Assembly (NCBI GenBank): GCA_003856375.1
Contig: CP034120.1
Coordinates: forward strand, 3,529,501-3,593,500
Direction: 5' to 3'
DNA: 64,000 nucleotides
Source of the DNA: Glaciecola amylolytica
Lineage (GTDB): Bacteria; Bacteroidota; Bacteroidia; Flavobacteriales_D; Crocinitomicaceae
Shown here: piece after piece, positions 29,401 through 37,185 of the stretch
How the letters are laid out: each line of letters begins with the position of its first letter
How positions within the stretch are numbered: the first letter of the stretch is position 1
Program-made: the position numbers and the translations under genes
Notes under the pieces: generated by a model
What the model was told of the DNA's origin: nothing
The model's database searches: none
What the model saw: only the letters and a program-made list of their open reading frames with translations

Positions 29401-29754
29401 GTTTTGTTATACAAACTCGTTCATGATTTCTGCGGTTCAACACAGGATACCTTAAGAATTCACCTCGACTTGTGCAGTGAAAGTACTTTCGAAATCCCGA
29501 CTGTGTTTACACCTAATCACGATGGCGAAAACGACAAATTCATCATTCCGAATCTGTATGAAACCTACCCGGATTGTAAGGTCATAATCATTAACCGCTG
29601 GGGATCCAAAGTATTCGAATCTACAGGATATGCAGAAGCCTGGGACGGAACTTTCAAAGGGGAAGACCTTCCGCTTGGAACTTACTTCTATGAGATCGTT
29701 TCTCCGAACAACGATTTCAAAACACTTAAAGGTTCAATCAGTATCATTCGTTAA
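26416..29754 (+). CDS. T9SS type B secreted protein with HYR repeats
   Basis: A 1112-residue exported protein (signal peptide ending LLAQT, about residue 23). An N-terminal jelly-roll-like domain (about 25-195) is followed by about seven HYR-type Ig domains of roughly 82 residues (nt about 27000-28700). Each starts with a motif such as APPTITCPSP or NPTITCPPAQ and includes a D-x-SGN or D-x-AGN motif. Two further Ig-like units and a CHU_C type B sorting domain end the protein (VFTPNHDGENDKFI, IINRWGSKVFE, LGTYFYEI). HYR domains are extracellular adhesion modules. PorP/SprF starts 12 bases downstream, so this is a cargo-partner pair similar to the 8-17 kb operon but without an OmpA/PorE-like member. 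Confidence 0.9.
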   Translation: MNKTILTLVCAFLIPWSTQLLAQTTFITDNFENSFFWNTVSTTGPNQWIQGPCTSNGGTGALYISSGGTTNDCTPTGIQHYGYANTAAGTETAIVYREVNASCFNAMTVLADIQIEGESGIDYLELVISTNSGASWVPVSTQLVANASYSAFSQLLPGGFDNSIFWIGFRFTYNNSNIGNKAPAIDNFRIQGTSTDTAPPTITCPSPASVYSDELCVFTLPNYGALATVNDACGIVSVIQSPVIGSTVSANTTITLQAVDPSGNNASCSFTLTVLDTVPPKPTCPSLDTVYASASCTGIVPNLIPDVTVVVEYCTPFASLAFSQNPAPGTTLNATQNVFVTVTDLAGNAGGCFTHVLLFDTISPQVTCPANQTVSTNNGCTYDMGTFTTQATVIDNCSTVFSLNQSPAVGNSLPVGPNNVTIQAIDGAGNAQVCQFVLTVQDLTLPVINCPTGITAPVNNQCLALVGNLVPLVSATDNCTASNLLVFAQNKPATLLFSDTITVLMTAIDLNGNIGSCSIFITAIDTLAPVVTCLSDTNLTVSGTCSMTIPNLSGTHSAVENCAPSNLLTISQNPLPGTVVTNPVGIVISYTDTSGNVGTCTTQAIPVESINPTITCPPAQSLNNGVSCYALITDLTALATVTDNCSGYTLTQQPAAGTNLISGTHNVLITVTDLAGNSSSCITTFTIIETQAPAITCPGNISTCNPLITYTNPVGTDNCYFTISQTDVSGFSSGDIFPIGTTTQTYQIEDSSGNTSSCSFTVQVLQYPDTAFIPNSLIYLCDTYTTNIAAQAIQSGTGSWNMLTGGGTITNANAAQTTVQNLSLGTNTFEWVVTSPTCGSRRDTLRIDVNMPPPQANLPDSMYACATTSYIIQANSPGSNAQGTWSSNSPITINNIHAPVATILSIPDGYHTIYWTISTNGCPSTVDSSIIYRPLQAAVLTSDTSLCLDQLPIDLHGSNAGNDQATYWIELAGTATLTNKYNANTKLTGAAPGDLVLLYKLVHDFCGSTQDTLRIHLDLCSESTFEIPTVFTPNHDGENDKFIIPNLYETYPDCKVIIINRWGSKVFESTGYAEAWDGTFKGEDLPLGTYFYEIVSPNNDFKTLKGSISIIR
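27000..28700 (+). repeat. About seven tandem HYR domains (in secreted protein)
   Basis: Units of about 240-250 bases share TCP at the start, a conserved Cys pair, a TDNC or VDNC-like motif in mid-domain and a TVTDLAGN or AVDPSGN-like motif near the end. The units are well diverged in DNA, so they are old. Confidence 0.8.
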
Positions 29755-29766
29755 TCCCTGTCAATC

Positions 29767-30816
29767 ATGAAAAAAATCATATTTATATCATCTCTTCTGG
29801 TTGCTGGATTCACTTTCGGACAACAGGATATTCAATTTACACAAACCGCATCATCTCCGTTTTTAATCAATCCCGCTGCGGGAGGAATGATGAGCGTGGC
29901 TGAAGTTACACTTGGAAACCGCCTGCAGTATGCCGGAGTTGACGGAAGACCAATGACCACTTTTGCAGGAATCCAAAGCATGGTTCGTTTCAAAAAGCGC
30001 AAATCAAAAGCACTGCTTAGCGAACTGGCTTCGATCGGACAAACATTTTACAGCACACCACAGCGAACCGTCGGTTACAAACAGGTTGCAGGACTAACTT
30101 TCGTAAACGATGTGATCGGTCCGTTTACCAGAACGAGCGTGAAAGGAAATATCGGTGTACACATTCCGCTGTCGCAAAAACTAAATGCGGGAGTCGGAAT
30201 CGGATTGGGTTGGTCCAATTTCGGGATCGATGCTTCGAAAGTCACTCTTGGTTCTGCCAACGATAAAGCTTACACCAATTATCTGGGGATTTCTGCACGG
30301 CAAAATTACCTCGATGCGCAAGCCGGATTGGTGGTATACAACGATCGTTTATTGTTCAGCTTAAGCGGAAGTCAGATTTTCAAGAACAAAGTGCGTTTAA
30401 GTGACGTGACAACCGAAAGCATGTTCAATCCGCATTTGTTCATTTTGGCAAGCTACCGTTTCGATCTTGGTAAAAAGTACGGATTGGAACCAATTGTTCA
30501 AATGCGTTCGGTGAAACACGCTCCTATCAGTTATGATGTGGCCATGCGACTTCACTACATGCGAATGGGCTGGGTGAGTCTTTCTTATAGAAGACAATCC
30601 TCCATCGGGGTTGGTTTCGGAATCAATTTACTAGCGCATTTCAACGTTTCCTATTCTTTTGAATTCGGAACCGGTGTTACGGAGAAATTCGGAAATACTT
30701 CCCACGAAATCCGTTTGGGCTTCATCTTCGGTCATAAACGAAACATGAATAAGGAGTTTAAGCAGGATGAAAAAATAGATCCGGCACCGGCAGAGGCACA
30801 ACCAGAAGCGCCCTGA
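29767..30816 (+). CDS. PorP/SprF family type IX secretion membrane protein (second copy)
   Basis: A 349-residue outer-membrane barrel of the PorP/SprF family: signal peptide ending FGQQ, QFTQTASSPFLINPAAGG near the N-terminus, GLTFVNDVIGPFTRTS, and a strand-rich body. It is somewhat longer than the copy at 10439-11371, with an extra loop (RFKKRKSKALL) and a charged, Pro/Ala-rich C-terminal tail (EKIDPAPAEAQPEAP) after the last strand. It follows the HYR type B protein by 12 bases and probably serves as its dedicated surface partner. The unusual tail might reach the periplasm and contact another T9SS component; this is only an inference. Confidence 0.9.
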   Translation: MKKIIFISSLLVAGFTFGQQDIQFTQTASSPFLINPAAGGMMSVAEVTLGNRLQYAGVDGRPMTTFAGIQSMVRFKKRKSKALLSELASIGQTFYSTPQRTVGYKQVAGLTFVNDVIGPFTRTSVKGNIGVHIPLSQKLNAGVGIGLGWSNFGIDASKVTLGSANDKAYTNYLGISARQNYLDAQAGLVVYNDRLLFSLSGSQIFKNKVRLSDVTTESMFNPHLFILASYRFDLGKKYGLEPIVQMRSVKHAPISYDVAMRLHYMRMGWVSLSYRRQSSIGVGFGINLLAHFNVSYSFEFGTGVTEKFGNTSHEIRLGFIFGHKRNMNKEFKQDEKIDPAPAEAQPEAP

Positions 30817-30885
30817 TGAATTGAAGAATCGGGAGTCCGGATGTGATAAAAACAGGAAGAATAAATGCTAATTTTCAAGTATTGC

Positions 30886-30893
30886 TAATTTTG
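30886..30893 (+). promoter_or_regulatory. -7 box for the acyltransferase gene
   Basis: TAATTTTG fits TAnnTTTG, 17 bases before the ATG at 30911. Confidence 0.5.
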
Positions 30894-30910
30894 TAAAAAA
30901 GTACCCAATT

Positions 30911-32233
30911 ATGCGTCCGTTTTATTTATTGCTAAAAACATCTCTCAATATTTCATTCAGACTTTTTTACAAACGCTTTTTGATACTAAACAGCCATAAA
31001 GAGCTTTTCGGAAGTACGATTTATGTTAGTAATCATCCGAATTCCTTTATGGATCCCATTATGATCGGATCGATGAACAGGCCTATTGTTCATTTCATGA
31101 CCCGCTCCGATGTGTTTGTTTGGTGGCTGAAGCCTATACTTTGGTCTGCTCATATGCTTCCTATTTATCGTCAGCAGGACGGAACGGATACTAAAGGCAA
31201 AAACACGGACGTTTTCAAAAAAGTAAATCAATCCCTGAAAATGGGACGCAACATTCTGATCTTCGGAGAAGGATTCACTGACGATACGCCTATCCGTGGC
31301 TTGAAACCGGTTAAAAAAGGCCCGGTGCGCATGGGATTCGGTGCTTTGACTGCAATCAACTGGAGCAAGAAAATTTACGTTTCGGGAATCGGAATCAGTT
31401 ACACGGATCGAAACACAATCGGTTCGGAATTCATTCTCAATAACGGTCCGAAAATCTGTTTGAACGATTACAAAGAGGCTTATCTGGAAAATCCGAGCAA
31501 GGTTATTAATGAAGTGACGAAGCGTGTTGAAAAAGACATGCAGAATTGCATCGTTTATGTGGCCAATCCAAAACGTTATTCGTTGTTGGAAAACATCATG
31601 CAGATTACCCGAAAAGGATACAACCATCCCAATCACGATGATCATATTCCCTTGATCAAACGTTGGGAATATTCCCGTCAGCTTGCGACATGGATCAATG
31701 AACATGTCACGGAAGAAAGCACTGAAATTTTAGCACTTCAGAAGGATCTGGATGCTTATTTCAATCTGGAAAAACGAATGAAAATTCAGGATCGTTTTGT
31801 GGCTGCTAAAAAAGAGCCGGAACTCCTGAGCACTTTGAATAACTGGCTTTATCTGATCCTGATGTGGCCTTTTGCAATCGTTGGATTTCTTCACGGTTTC
31901 ATTCCGTATATCATTTCCAAAAAAGTGACCGAGAAGATCATGAGACGTAAAGTTTTCTGGGGTTCTGTGAAAATGATGATGGCTAAAATAATCGGTTCCG
32001 CCTACAATATTCCGATCATTGTTTTGATTACCAAATGGTATCTGCCGCATTGGTCTTTGGGCGTTTTGTACTATTTCATTATTCCGGTTTTGTGGCGTTT
32101 GAGCTATGAATACGCACATCAATTCAAGGAAGTTCGCTTGAAACAGAAAATGAAATCTGTGGATCTGAGTAAGTTTGTTGAGAAACGCGAGGAGTTGGAA
32201 AAGCGAATTAAGGAATTGGTTCCGGTGGCTTAA
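30911..32233 (+). CDS. PlsC-type lysophospholipid acyltransferase family protein
   Basis: A 440-residue membrane protein with the glycerolphosphate acyltransferase signature. The H-x4-D motif is in VSNHPNSFMDPIM (about residues 38-50), and the substrate-binding motif FGEGFTDD takes the place of the common FPEGTRS. About 120 residues after the catalytic domain there is a hydrophobic region with three to four membrane helices (about residues 310-395), then a basic, coiled-coil-like end. It probably acylates lysophosphatidate or a related lipid at the inner membrane. It is longer than PlsC (about 240 residues), as in the large acyltransferases common in Bacteroidota. It is a single gene. Confidence 0.85.
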   Translation: MRPFYLLLKTSLNISFRLFYKRFLILNSHKELFGSTIYVSNHPNSFMDPIMIGSMNRPIVHFMTRSDVFVWWLKPILWSAHMLPIYRQQDGTDTKGKNTDVFKKVNQSLKMGRNILIFGEGFTDDTPIRGLKPVKKGPVRMGFGALTAINWSKKIYVSGIGISYTDRNTIGSEFILNNGPKICLNDYKEAYLENPSKVINEVTKRVEKDMQNCIVYVANPKRYSLLENIMQITRKGYNHPNHDDHIPLIKRWEYSRQLATWINEHVTEESTEILALQKDLDAYFNLEKRMKIQDRFVAAKKEPELLSTLNNWLYLILMWPFAIVGFLHGFIPYIISKKVTEKIMRRKVFWGSVKMMMAKIIGSAYNIPIIVLITKWYLPHWSLGVLYYFIIPVLWRLSYEYAHQFKEVRLKQKMKSVDLSKFVEKREELEKRIKELVPVA

Positions 32234-32526
32234 GCTTCTGATTTTCGTCTTGAAATCTTCACAAAAAGATGGATAGATATATGTCTGTTTGCCCAGTCAC
32301 AGCAAGGCCAATACGCAATATCGCGAACATGTAATTTCAGTTCGAATTCAATTAAGATTTTCGGAGCTCAAATATTCCATCTGAAGAAGGATTTCTGTCT
32401 TATTTCCGGAAAGGCGATTCCCCGTTTAATAGCACATCTTACCATATTTCTTGGCTGCTCTTTTCGACGATTGGAAAAGTGGAAAGAAATTATTCAATCA
32501 GATTTCCTGAAACAGCATTCGGGTTC
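32234..32526. other. Intergenic region between convergent acyltransferase and crcB
   Basis: No coding region is supported. It includes the second copy of a 22-base element (32307-32328, minus strand) that resembles the one at 23119-23140. No clear T-tailed terminator is seen. Confidence 0.4.
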
Positions 32527-32895
32527 TCAAACAAGCATTTTCCGTCCCAGATACACCATCAGAATACAAAAGCCGACTGAAATGAGAATATTGAGCACTG
32601 CAATGATCCATTGCCCGCGCTCCATCAATTCCATGTTCTCTTTTGCAAAGGTGGAAAAAGTACTGAATCCGCCGCAGACTCCAATGATCCAGAACGCCTG
32701 GAAAGATTCAGCATTGGCAGGTTTCATGCGCATCATCAGAACCAGAAATATGCCGACCAAAAAAGAAGCCAGAAGATTCGACGCCAATGTAGCAATCGGG
32801 AAAACCTGTTTGGGAAATTTATGAATCAGATGCGTTATTCCAAACCGGATTAATGACCCGATTCCTCCACCCAGAAAAACATAAAGGATATTCAT
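32527..32895 (-). CDS. crcB: Fluoride channel Fluc/CrcB
   Basis: A 122-residue protein with four membrane helices, the size of Fluc fluoride channels, which work as dual-topology dimers and let toxic F- leave the cell. Family motifs are GGGIGSLIRFGITH at the N-terminus, LASNLLASFLVG and GVCGGFSTFSTFAKE, which contains the phenylalanine-box and Na+-site region. The ATG overlaps the end of the PAP2 gene by 4 bases, so it is translated as the last gene of the obg-PAP2-crcB unit. I saw no fluoride riboswitch upstream of the operon. Confidence 0.93.
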   Translation of the reverse strand: MNILYVFLGGGIGSLIRFGITHLIHKFPKQVFPIATLASNLLASFLVGIFLVLMMRMKPANAESFQAFWIIGVCGGFSTFSTFAKENMELMERGQWIIAVLNILISVGFCILMVYLGRKMLV

Positions 32896-33479
32896 TTGAT
32901 CTTATCTGCAATAAATCGTTTATAGAACTTCCAAAATACAAAAGCCCAGAGAAGTCCCCAAACAATTCCGCAAATTACATCCGATAAATAATGAACCGTA
33001 AGGTAAATTCTACTTAAACCGATCAATCCGACACACAAAATCAGCAGCCATTTCAAGCGCGGATACTGCTTTCCGAGGAAAAGCCAGGTAAGTAATGCTA
33101 TTGCCGCATTATTCGAAGCGTGTGAAGAGAAAAAACCATATTGTCCGCCCCGATAAACTTCTCCGTTATTCTTCACAAAGAAATGAAGCTGATTTTCGAG
33201 GAGCAGATTATGCGACGGCCGGTAGCGCTGAATGGTTTCTTTAAACAGATGAGTTGTTGAACTATCCACCAAACCTACCAATAAAAGCGCCATTCCCAGA
33301 AAAACGAGCCCGGTTTTCAGCCCGTAGTTTTTCCAGATAAAAAACAAAATCAACAGATAACAAGGAATCCATGGCGCTGTTTTGGAAACGATCCAAAAGA
33401 ACTGATCTAAAAACGGTGTGTTCCAGCCATTCACGGCCAGAACAATGCTCCGATCAATGGATTCCAGGTATTCAAACAT
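32892..33479 (-). CDS. PAP2-family membrane phosphatase
   Basis: A 195-residue protein with about five or six membrane helices and the three motifs of the PAP2 acid phosphatases: [12 protein letters not shown] (KxxxxxxRP), SSHASNNAA (PSGH-like, here FSSHAS) and [12 protein letters not shown] (SRxxxxxHxxxD). These enzymes remove phosphate from lipids such as undecaprenyl diphosphate, phosphatidate or lipid A at the outer face of the inner membrane. The catalytic His residues are present. It overlaps obg by 8 bases upstream and crcB by 4 bases downstream. Substrate choice between BacA-like (undecaprenyl-PP) and lipid A phosphatase activity is open. Confidence 0.9.
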   Translation of the reverse strand: MFEYLESIDRSIVLAVNGWNTPFLDQFFWIVSKTAPWIPCYLLILFFIWKNYGLKTGLVFLGMALLLVGLVDSSTTHLFKETIQRYRPSHNLLLENQLHFFVKNNGEVYRGGQYGFFSSHASNNAAIALLTWLFLGKQYPRLKWLLILCVGLIGLSRIYLTVHYLSDVICGIVWGLLWAFVFWKFYKRFIADKIK

Positions 33480-34464
33480 GATTCAAATGCTTCCAGATCA
33501 TGTCTTTCAATTCTGTTAGTCCCTGCTGGGCAACAGAAGAGATGAAAACATAAGGTATCTTAGGCAAATCCTTCGCTATAGCTTCTTTCAACTCATCATC
33601 CAGCATATCAGACTTGGTGATGGCCAAAAGACGCTCTTTGTGCAACAATTCCGGATTGTATTGTTTCAACTCGTTTAAGAGCAATTTGTACTCTTCGTGA
33701 ATATCATCCGCATCTGCAGGAATCATGAACAACAAACAGGAATTTCGTTCAATATGGCGCAGGAAACGCAAACCAAGACCTTTTCCTTCGTGAGCTCCTT
33801 CAATAATTCCCGGAATATCCGCCATCACAAAAGAACGATAATCGCGGTAGTTTACGATTCCCAGATTGGGTCTCAGGGTTGTAAACGGATAATCTCCGAT
33901 TTCAGGTTTTGCGGAAGACAAAACAGAAAGCAAGGTACTTTTACCTGCATTCGGTTTTCCAACCAAACCAACATCCGCCAATACCTTCATCTCCAGAACC
34001 ATCCAGCTTTCAGTTCCCGGTTCTCCCGGTTGTGCAAAGCGCGGAGTCTGATACGTTGAAGATTTGAAGTGGTCGTTTCCTAAACCTCCTCTACCACCCG
34101 GAACCAGGATTTTCTCTTCCCCGTCTTCCGTGATTTCAAAAAGCACTTCTCCGGTTTCAGCATCTTTCGCCAATGTTCCCAAAGGCACCTCAATGTATTT
34201 ATCTTCTCCCTGAGAACCTTTCTGAAGCTGTCCGGAACCATGTTCACCATGACCTGCTTTGATGTGTTTTTGAAACTTCAAATGAAGCAAAGTCCACAAT
34301 TGTTTGTTTCCACGAAGGTAAACATGGCCACCACGTCCTCCGTCACCTCCATCCGGGCCTCCTTGCGGAATGTACTTTTCACGTCTAAAATGTGCCGAAC
34401 CACCACCTCCGTTACCGGAAGTACAGTGAATTTTCACATAGTCGACGAAGTTATCTGATGCCAT
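33472..34464 (-). CDS. obgE: Obg family GTPase
   Basis: A 330-residue Obg protein, an essential GTPase tied to the large ribosomal subunit and stress control. The glycine-rich Obg fold ([23 protein letters not shown] ... about residues 5-158, in which Gly repeats are obvious) is followed by the G domain: Walker [13 protein letters not shown], switch region [32 protein letters not shown] and the SSVAQQG G5 motif. The C-terminal extension found in some Obg proteins is absent, as is common in Bacteroidota. It is the first gene of the operon with PAP2 and crcB. Confidence 0.96.
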   Translation of the reverse strand: MASDNFVDYVKIHCTSGNGGGGSAHFRREKYIPQGGPDGGDGGRGGHVYLRGNKQLWTLLHLKFQKHIKAGHGEHGSGQLQKGSQGEDKYIEVPLGTLAKDAETGEVLFEITEDGEEKILVPGGRGGLGNDHFKSSTYQTPRFAQPGEPGTESWMVLEMKVLADVGLVGKPNAGKSTLLSVLSSAKPEIGDYPFTTLRPNLGIVNYRDYRSFVMADIPGIIEGAHEGKGLGLRFLRHIERNSCLLFMIPADADDIHEEYKLLLNELKQYNPELLHKERLLAITKSDMLDDELKEAIAKDLPKIPYVFISSVAQQGLTELKDMIWKHLNHV

Positions 34465-34600
34465 TTTTTATTTCCTTTCGTTTTAAATTAATTGGTCCTA
34501 AAAATAGTTCAAGAGTCAAAAAATTCAGAAGCTCAATAACTGAACCTCTTTGAACATTTGGACCATTAAACGCCTCTTAAAAACGGACCTTTATTAGACT

Positions 34601-34629
34601 TGAAAACCGCACTCTGTTCGAATGCGGTT
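34601..34629 (-). terminator. Probable terminator of hpt-adk
   Basis: AACCGCA (34605-34611) pairs with TGCGGTT (34623-34629); outer bases (CAAGT/ACTTG) can extend the stem. It lies about 20-50 bases past the adk stop on the minus strand. Only a short T run follows the stem. Confidence 0.45.
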
Positions 34630-34651
34630 AACGTCCAAGTTGGTTTTTTTA

Positions 34652-35224
34652 TTAATTATTGTCTATCGCTGCATAGAGTCTGTCCGAAATATCATCGATA
34701 CTTCCGATTCCGTCTACTGCGATGTATTTTCCTTGTTTTTGGTAGTAATCCTTTACCGGTGCCGTTTCATTCTTGTAAACGTTGATTCGGTTTTGGATCA
34801 CTTCCGGATTTGCATCATCCGGTCTTCCGCTCACTTCCGCTCTTTTCTTCAAGCGCTCGCGAAGTTCGTCTTCTGCAACTTCCAACCCAACCATCATCGT
34901 GATTGTCGTATCTATCGAATTTAAAAAGGCATCCAATGCTTCAGCTTGCGCGTTGGTACGTGGAAACCCGTCGAAAATAAATCCTTTCGCGTTTTCGTGT
35001 TTCAACACTTCGCTCTTCAACATATTAATCGTCACCTCATCCGGAACCAGATTCCCTTGATCTATGTAGCTTTTTGCCAGCAATCCCAATTCAGTTTCAC
35101 CTTTAATGTTTGCGCGGAAAATATCACCGGTCGATAAATGCACCAGATTATATCTTCCGATCAATCTTTCAGATTGCGTTCCTTTCCCTGCTCCAGGAGG
35201 GCCAAATAATACGATGTTCAACAT
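34652..35224 (-). CDS. adk: Adenylate kinase
   Basis: A 190-residue protein that catalyses ATP + AMP = 2 ADP. The P-loop FGPPGAGKGTQSERL (residues 6-20) and the AMP-site motifs LSTGDIFRANI and IFDGFPRTNAQAEAL are complete; the LID is the short form without the zinc Cys residues (RAEVSGRPDDANPEVI). It follows hpt by 11 bases, so both nucleotide enzymes are made from one mRNA. No anomaly seen. Confidence 0.97.
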   Translation of the reverse strand: MLNIVLFGPPGAGKGTQSERLIGRYNLVHLSTGDIFRANIKGETELGLLAKSYIDQGNLVPDEVTINMLKSEVLKHENAKGFIFDGFPRTNAQAEALDAFLNSIDTTITMMVGLEVAEDELRERLKKRAEVSGRPDDANPEVIQNRINVYKNETAPVKDYYQKQGKYIAVDGIGSIDDISDRLYAAIDNN

Positions 35225-35235
35225 ACGTTTTTCTT

Positions 35236-35775
35236 TTAACGGGTTTCACCCTTTAGTTGATAAATGTGTTCGGTATTTCTTCCCAATTCATCGTAATCCA
35301 GGCCGTAACCTACTACGAATTTATTTGGAATCGAAAACCCGATATATGTTGGGGTATGTGTTCCTTGAAATGCTTCCGGTTTATGCAACAGCGTCACTAT
35401 TTCCAAACTTGCAGGTTTTTCAACCGACAACAGTGTAAATAGCTTTTCCATTGTAATTCCGGTGTCAACAATGTCTTCAACGATGATAACATGCTTGTCT
35501 TTGATGGAAGTATTCAATCCGATCACTTCATCCACACGTCCGGAAGAATTCATTCCTTTATAACTGCTTACTTTTACAAAGGTAATTTCGCAGGGAGAAT
35601 GAAATTGTTTCATCAAATCAGCAGCGAACATAAATGCTCCGTTCAACACAGCGATAAACACCACATCTTTTCCTGCATAATCCGTTTCCAGGCGAGCAGC
35701 TAAAGAGGCTATCTCTGCTTGAATTTCTTCTTTCCGGATAAATATTTCGAACGTTTTATCGTTTATCTGAAGCAC
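35236..35775 (-). CDS. hpt: Hypoxanthine phosphoribosyltransferase
   Basis: A 179-residue purine salvage enzyme that makes IMP and GMP from hypoxanthine or guanine plus PRPP. The PRPP-binding motif VIIVEDIVDTGITM and the flexible-loop region VKVSSYKG are clear. No ATG exists near the conserved N-terminus. I place the start at GTG 35775 (giving MLQINDKTFEIFIRKEE, the usual family beginning), because a TACTTTTG -7 box lies at 35797-35804 on the minus strand, inside the longer open frame. An alternative TTG is 7 codons upstream but overlaps that promoter box. First gene of the hpt-adk operon. Confidence 0.93.
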   Translation of the reverse strand: MLQINDKTFEIFIRKEEIQAEIASLAARLETDYAGKDVVFIAVLNGAFMFAADLMKQFHSPCEITFVKVSSYKGMNSSGRVDEVIGLNTSIKDKHVIIVEDIVDTGITMEKLFTLLSVEKPASLEIVTLLHKPEAFQGTHTPTYIGFSIPNKFVVGYGLDYDELGRNTEHIYQLKGETR

Positions 35776-35796
35776 TTTGTCGTCTAATTTTAAGGG

Positions 35797-35804
35797 CAAA
35801 AGTA
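35797..35804 (-). promoter_or_regulatory. -7 box for hpt-adk
   Basis: TACTTTTG on the minus strand fits TAnnTTTG and lies 21 bases before the GTG at 35775; it decides the start of hpt. No -33 TTG at the right distance. Confidence 0.5.
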
Positions 35805-35955
35805 CGATTTTTAAGAGAATTATCGGCTTAAATAGCAAAGAAATAGCGGGAGAAAGAAAAATCGTTGTAGTAAAATCAGTCTGAAAACACCCCAATTCCC
35901 TGCAATGCACCTTGAATCCGGCGCATTCATCTGATTTGTTTTCGGGTTGGAGTCA

Positions 35956-35986
35956 TTGACTGAATTGAGAAAAGCAACTATCTTTG
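35956..35986 (+). promoter_or_regulatory. Promoter of purK, probably giving a leaderless mRNA
   Basis: TTG (35956-35958), a 20-base spacer and TATCTTTG (35979-35986) match the Bacteroidota consensus. Only 4 bases separate the box from the ATG at 35991, so transcription should begin at or next to the start codon. Confidence 0.7.
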
Positions 35987-35990
35987 CCGC

Positions 35991-37136
35991 ATGAAAAAAC
36001 AATGGAACGGAAACGCTTATAAAATAGGAATGCTTGGCGGCGGTCAATTGGGCCGCATGTTTATTCAGGAAGCCTTGAATTATGATGTCCACGTACATTG
36101 TTTGGATCCCGATCACGATGCTCCGTGCAAACACCTGGCTACTTCGTTCCAACAAGGTTCTTTGCAGGATTTCGACACAGTTGTTGCATTCGGAAGCGAT
36201 AAAGACGTTGTTACCGTAGAAATTGAGCACGTGAATGTCGAAGCATTAAAAGCACTTGAAGACAAAGGAATCAAAGTATTTCCGCAGCCTTCCGTTTTGG
36301 CGATCGTTCAGGATAAAGGCCTGCAAAAAGAGTTCTATCAGAAAAACAATTTACCCACAGCAGACTTCACTTTGGTGAGCGGAAAAGAAGAACTGTTATC
36401 CAAAAATATTCCTTTTCCTTACGTTTTAAAGTGGCGAAAAGGCGGCTATGACGGAAAAGGTGTTCAGATTATGAAATCTGCAGCTGATCTGGAAAATTTG
36501 GTGGATACACCGTATGTCATCGAACAATTGGTTCCGTTCACCAAGGAGTTATCGGTTATCGTGGCGCGAAACGAGCAGGGAGAAAGTGTGGTTTACCCAA
36601 CGGTGGAATGCGAATTCAATCCGGTTGCGAACCTGGTAGAGTTTTTATTTTCTCCGGCAGAAATTTCGGAAGAAGTAGAAAAAACATCCCGCGAGATTGC
36701 CCTGCATGTGATCGAATCTTTAGACATGGTCGGAATTTTGGCTGTGGAGCTGTTTTTAACGGCAGACAATCAGATTCTGATCAATGAAATTGCGCCGAGA
36801 CCGCACAACAGCGGACATCACACCATCGAATGCTGTTATACTTCTCAGTTCGAGCAACACTTGCGAAGCATTGTCAACGCACCATTGGGTTCTACCAAAC
36901 TGATTACACCCGGTGTGATGATCAACCTGCTGGGAGAGCCCGGATATGAAGGGATTGCGAAATATGAAAACCTCGAAAAAGTGATCGCACAGGAAGGTGT
37001 AAGTGTTCATCTATATGGAAAACAAAACACCAAACCTTTCCGGAAAATGGGGCACGTTACCATCTACGGTCCGGAGTTGGCAACATTGAAAACTACGGGG
37101 AGAATGGTTGCTAAAGAATTAAAAATCAAAGCTTAA
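35991..37136 (+). CDS. purK: 5-(carboxyamino)imidazole ribonucleotide synthase
   Basis: A 381-residue ATP-grasp enzyme that carboxylates AIR to N5-CAIR with ATP and bicarbonate, the step before PurE. It begins with the nucleotide-fold motif IGMLGGGQLGRMFIQEAL and has the ATP-grasp features KWRKGGYDGKGVQ, YVIEQLVPFTKELSVIVAR and INEIAPRPHNSGHHTIE. The length is typical. The likely promoter leaves no room for a leader. It is divergent from hpt-adk, which groups three purine genes here, with purE 10 kb away. Confidence 0.95.
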   Translation: MKKQWNGNAYKIGMLGGGQLGRMFIQEALNYDVHVHCLDPDHDAPCKHLATSFQQGSLQDFDTVVAFGSDKDVVTVEIEHVNVEALKALEDKGIKVFPQPSVLAIVQDKGLQKEFYQKNNLPTADFTLVSGKEELLSKNIPFPYVLKWRKGGYDGKGVQIMKSAADLENLVDTPYVIEQLVPFTKELSVIVARNEQGESVVYPTVECEFNPVANLVEFLFSPAEISEEVEKTSREIALHVIESLDMVGILAVELFLTADNQILINEIAPRPHNSGHHTIECCYTSQFEQHLRSIVNAPLGSTKLITPGVMINLLGEPGYEGIAKYENLEKVIAQEGVSVHLYGKQNTKPFRKMGHVTIYGPELATLKTTGRMVAKELKIKA

Positions 37137-37159
37137 ATACGTTTATTACTCAGAATTGC

Positions 37160-37167
37160 TACCTTTG
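37160..37167 (+). promoter_or_regulatory. -7 box for the SpoIIE sensor gene
   Basis: TACCTTTG fits TAnnTTTG, 18 bases before the TTG start at 37186. Confidence 0.45.
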
Positions 37168-37185
37168 CGCACCATTTGAGAACTT

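Noticed and set aside
34465-34651. Possible fluoride riboswitch controlling the obg-PAP2-crcB operon
   Set aside because: The known crcB motif was not recognised; the hairpin there fits a terminator of adk.
35776-35910. Longer hpt with 45 extra N-terminal residues
   Set aside because: The extension is hydrophobic and unlike the family, and the -7 box at 35797-35804 lies inside it.
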